From Rhodobacteraceae bacterium UBA6273 (GTDB lineage Bacteria > Pseudomonadota > Alphaproteobacteria > Rhodobacterales > Rhodobacteraceae), in the NCBI GenBank assembly GCA_002440625.1, contig DJUV01000217.1:1-7751 (forward strand): a DNA stretch of 7,751 nt, read 5' to 3'. A program made the position numbers and the translations under genes. The notes beneath the pieces are model-generated. The model was not told the DNA's origin. It saw nothing but the letters and a program-made list of their open reading frames with translations, and ran no database searches. This document shows positions 6,130 through 7,751 of the stretch, one piece after another (position 1 is the first letter of the stretch; each line of letters starts with the position of its first letter).

Positions 6130-6657
6130 GTGACCGACGACGAGGAAATCGCCGAACTCATGGACCGGATCGCGCGCCTGCACAGCGCGCGCCGTCGCTC
6201 AGCCGCGCTGCCCGAGGCGCAGGTGGCAGCACTCGACTATCTCGCCCGCGCCAACCGCTTCTCGCGCTCGCCCTCGGCGGTGGCGGAATACCTTGCCGCC
6301 ACGCGCGGCACGGTGTCGCAGACGCTGATCGCGCTGGCGCGGAAGGGTCTCGTGTCTGAGGAACCCGCACCGGACGACCGCCGCAGCCGCATCTACAGCC
6401 TGTCGCCCAAGGGGCGGGCCGAGATCGGCGGCGCCGGGCCTAGCCCCGACTGGGGCGGCGCGAAGACCGAACTTCTCATCGGTCTCAGGGCTGCACTCGC
6501 CGTGATGATCCGCGATGCGGGCGGCCGCAGCTTCGGCCTTTGCCGCACATGCCGCCATCACCGGCCAGGTGAAGATGGCGCGTTCTGCGCCCTTCTCGGC
6601 GTGGCGCTGGCAGTGGCCGAGGCCGACCAGATCTGCGCGGAACATCAGGCGGCCTGA
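6130..6657 (+). CDS. MarR-family regulator with C-terminal Cys/His cluster
   Basis: A 175-aa winged helix-turn-helix regulator. Residues about 25-100 give the DNA-binding domain: LDYLARANRFSRSPSAVAEY, the recognition-helix region ATRGTVSQTLIALARKGLV, and the wing PDDRRSRIYSLSPKG with its conserved D-x-R-S. The C-terminus is unusual: C138-x2-C141 (CRTCRHH), C153 (AFCALL), C169 and H172 (ICAEH). This C-x2-C-x11-C-x15-C-x2-H pattern looks built to hold zinc or an Fe-S cluster, so the protein may sense metal, oxidant or nitric oxide; which one cannot be told. GTG at 6130 is chosen because GGGAGG at 6118-6123 lies 6 bases upstream. The frame is open from TTG 6061, but that would run through the promoter palindromes. 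Divergent from the secreted protein and redoxin, which it probably controls together with itself. Confidence 0.85.
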   Translation: MTDDEEIAELMDRIARLHSARRRSAALPEAQVAALDYLARANRFSRSPSAVAEYLAATRGTVSQTLIALARKGLVSEEPAPDDRRSRIYSLSPKGRAEIGGAGPSPDWGGAKTELLIGLRAALAVMIRDAGGRSFGLCRTCRHHRPGEDGAFCALLGVALAVAEADQICAEHQAA

Positions 6658-6809
6658 AACCTGCGGACCAGAGATGAAGCGCGACGATCAGCCGTTTCAT
6701 CATGTCGCACCTAGCCATTGCTGGGAAAATTTCACTTAACGCGGCCAGAACGCACGATATGGTTGTGCTGCGCGCATCCCGTTCGCGCGTCAATCAGAGG
6801 GACATGCAG

Positions 6810-7325
6810 ATGAAGAACAAGGTCGTCGCCATCATCCTGGGCGTGCTTTCCATTGCCGCGGGTATCTTCTGCCTCATCAATCCGCTTGCAGGGTCACTCG
6901 CCAGCACGCTCATCGCCGGCTGGTCATTCCTGATCCTCGGCGCGATCCAGCTTTTCGTCGCCTTTCGCGAAACAGGTTGGGGCTCGCGCATCTGGGCGCT
7001 GCTGCTTGGCATTCTCGGCGTTCTGGCCGGGATCAGCCTGCTCAGCAATCCGCTGGAGGGCGTGCTGACGTTGACCGTCATCCTCGGCGTCCTCTTCCTC
7101 GTGACGGGCATCATGAAGTTCGTCGCCGGCTTTGCGCTGCCCTCGGGCAACCTCAAGCTGATGGTGATCATTTCCGGCGCGATCTCGGCGCTTCTCGGCC
7201 TGATGATCCTGTCGGATTTCCCCGGCTCTGCGGTCGTGACGCTGGGGGTACTCCTCGGTGTCGAGCTTATCGCCGATGGCGTTGCGGTTCTCGGGCTTGC
7301 CAACGCCGAGCGCTCGCGCGCGTGA
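6810..7325 (+). CDS. HdeD/DUF308 family small membrane protein
   Basis: A 171-aa integral membrane protein with six predicted spans, at about 5-24, 29-52, 60-78, 84-109, 115-134 and 139-164. It is made of three two-helix repeats. The opening helices align as GVLSIAAGIFCLINPLAG, GILGVLAGISLLSNPLEG and GAISALLGLMILSDFPGS, and each is followed by a helix of the LxxLxGxxFLxxGixxF type. This matches the DUF308/HdeD family; E. coli HdeD is linked to acid resistance, but most relatives have no proven role. ATG at 6810 is preferred because AGAGG at 6796-6800 is 9 bases upstream; ATG at 6804 is too close to that site. The 152-base gap after the regulator gene (6658-6809) shows no convincing promoter or terminator, so it could be read from the MarR promoter or have its own. 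Confidence 0.85.
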   Translation: MKNKVVAIILGVLSIAAGIFCLINPLAGSLASTLIAGWSFLILGAIQLFVAFRETGWGSRIWALLLGILGVLAGISLLSNPLEGVLTLTVILGVLFLVTGIMKFVAGFALPSGNLKLMVIISGAISALLGLMILSDFPGSAVVTLGVLLGVELIADGVAVLGLANAERSRA

Positions 7326-7338
7326 CATCTGCTTGAAC

Positions 7339-7356
7339 CGGCGCGCGATTGCGCCG
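7339..7356 (+). repeat. Short GC-rich stem-loop between HdeD gene and acpS
   Basis: CGGCGC at 7339-7344 pairs perfectly with GCGCCG at 7351-7356 across the loop GCGATT. It lies 13 bases after the HdeD-family stop and 27 bases before the acpS start. No T-tract follows (ACAAGACGG), so it is a poor classical terminator; it may only weaken read-through or be chance in a GC-rich gap. Confidence 0.35.
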
Positions 7357-7383
7357 ACAAGACGGTGACGGTTTGGGTGAACA

Positions 7384-7751
7384 ATGATCCTCGGCATCGG
7401 CACCGATCTTGCGAATATCGAACGGATCGCCGCGACGCTTCAGCGTTTCGGCGACCGTTTCCGCAACCGGGTTTTCACCGAAACGGAGCAGCACAAAGCC
7501 GAGCGGCGGATGGACGTTGCCGGCACCTATGCCAAGCGCTGGGCGGCGAAGGAGGCCTGCTCCAAGGCGCTCGGGACCGGGCTTCGCATGGGGATCAGCT
7601 GGAAGGACATGGCGGTGTCGAACCTGCACTCGGGCCAGCCGGTGATGCATCTGACCGGCTGGGCCGCCGCGCGGCTGGCCGAAATGACGCCCGAAGGCCA
7701 TGAGGCCATCGTCCATGTCACCCTGACCGACGATCACCCCTGGGCGCAGGC
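7384..7751 (+). CDS. acpS: Holo-[acyl-carrier-protein] synthase (3' end outside window)
   Basis: AcpS moves the 4'-phosphopantetheine arm of coenzyme A onto a serine of acyl carrier protein, switching it on for fatty-acid synthesis. The open frame from ATG 7384 has no stop before the window edge, giving about 122 residues of an expected 135-140. Hallmarks are the start [15 protein letters not shown] with Mg ligand D8, [12 protein letters not shown], and the signature W53[13 protein letters not shown] with E57 and K61, followed by the late [13 protein letters not shown]. No catalytic residue is missing in the visible part. The ribosome site is weak (GGGTGA, 3 bases before the ATG). In many Rhodobacterales acpS follows pdxJ closely and leads into lepB, rnc and era; here about 2.6 kb separates it from pdxJ. 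Confidence 0.95.
   Translation, partial: MILGIGTDLANIERIAATLQRFGDRFRNRVFTETEQHKAERRMDVAGTYAKRWAAKEACSKALGTGLRMGISWKDMAVSNLHSGQPVMHLTGWAAARLAEMTPEGHEAIVHVTLTDDHPWAQ

Noticed and set aside
6658..6809. Possible promoter or small gene in the gap before the HdeD-family gene
   Set aside because: A frame is open from 6702 but lacks a ribosome site and family similarity before residue 37. No -35/-10 pair at acceptable spacing was found, and GATGAA/TTCATC at 6673-6701 is a weak repeat with a long loop.

Overview
This is a GC-rich alphaproteobacterial chromosome segment. Gene content, gene order and protein sequence point to the order Rhodobacterales (Paracoccaceae; Rhodobacter/Paracoccus relatives). 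The main signs are a folK, rpoZ, rsh, DUF2062, pdxJ ... acpS order, a single long bifunctional Rsh, and an omega subunit and AcpS that read like Rhodobacterales versions. No rRNA, tRNA, CRISPR array or insertion sequence was seen. The species cannot be named from the window.

Layout: the first 23 bases are the 5' tip of a leftward gene, probably a NYN-domain protein. It is divergent from a rightward housekeeping block. That block holds folK (folate synthesis, 124-711), rpoZ (RNA polymerase omega, 792-1145), rsh ((p)ppGpp synthetase/hydrolase, 1168-3291), a DUF2062 membrane protein (3314-3970) and pdxJ (vitamin B6 synthesis, 4061-4810). A sigma70-like promoter lies ahead of rpoZ and overlaps a hairpin. 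rpoZ, rsh and DUF2062 are spaced about 22 nt apart and look like one transcription unit. It carries both the enzyme that makes ppGpp and the omega subunit whose N-terminus forms part of a ppGpp site on RNA polymerase.

Between pdxJ and acpS lies an accessory-looking stretch (4807-7325). Two leftward genes form a tight pair: a secreted protein of unknown function (5323-6033) and a cytoplasmic CPGC redoxin (4807-5307) whose stop codon interlocks with that of pdxJ. Divergent from them is a MarR-type regulator (6130-6657) with a C-terminal Cys/His cluster that could bind a metal or an Fe-S cluster. The 96-bp gap between the divergent genes is strikingly AT-rich. It holds a perfect 17-bp palindrome over the two -35 regions and a perfect 10-bp inverted repeat containing the two candidate -10 elements, as expected for an autoregulated divergent operon. 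I consider this the most interesting part: a compact, possibly redox- or metal-responsive cassette. A six-helix HdeD/DUF308 membrane protein (6810-7325) follows, then acpS (7384 onward), which runs off the right edge.

Housekeeping assignments are firm. The functions of the redoxin, the secreted protein and DUF2062 are not known from sequence, and the regulatory model is inference from base patterns.
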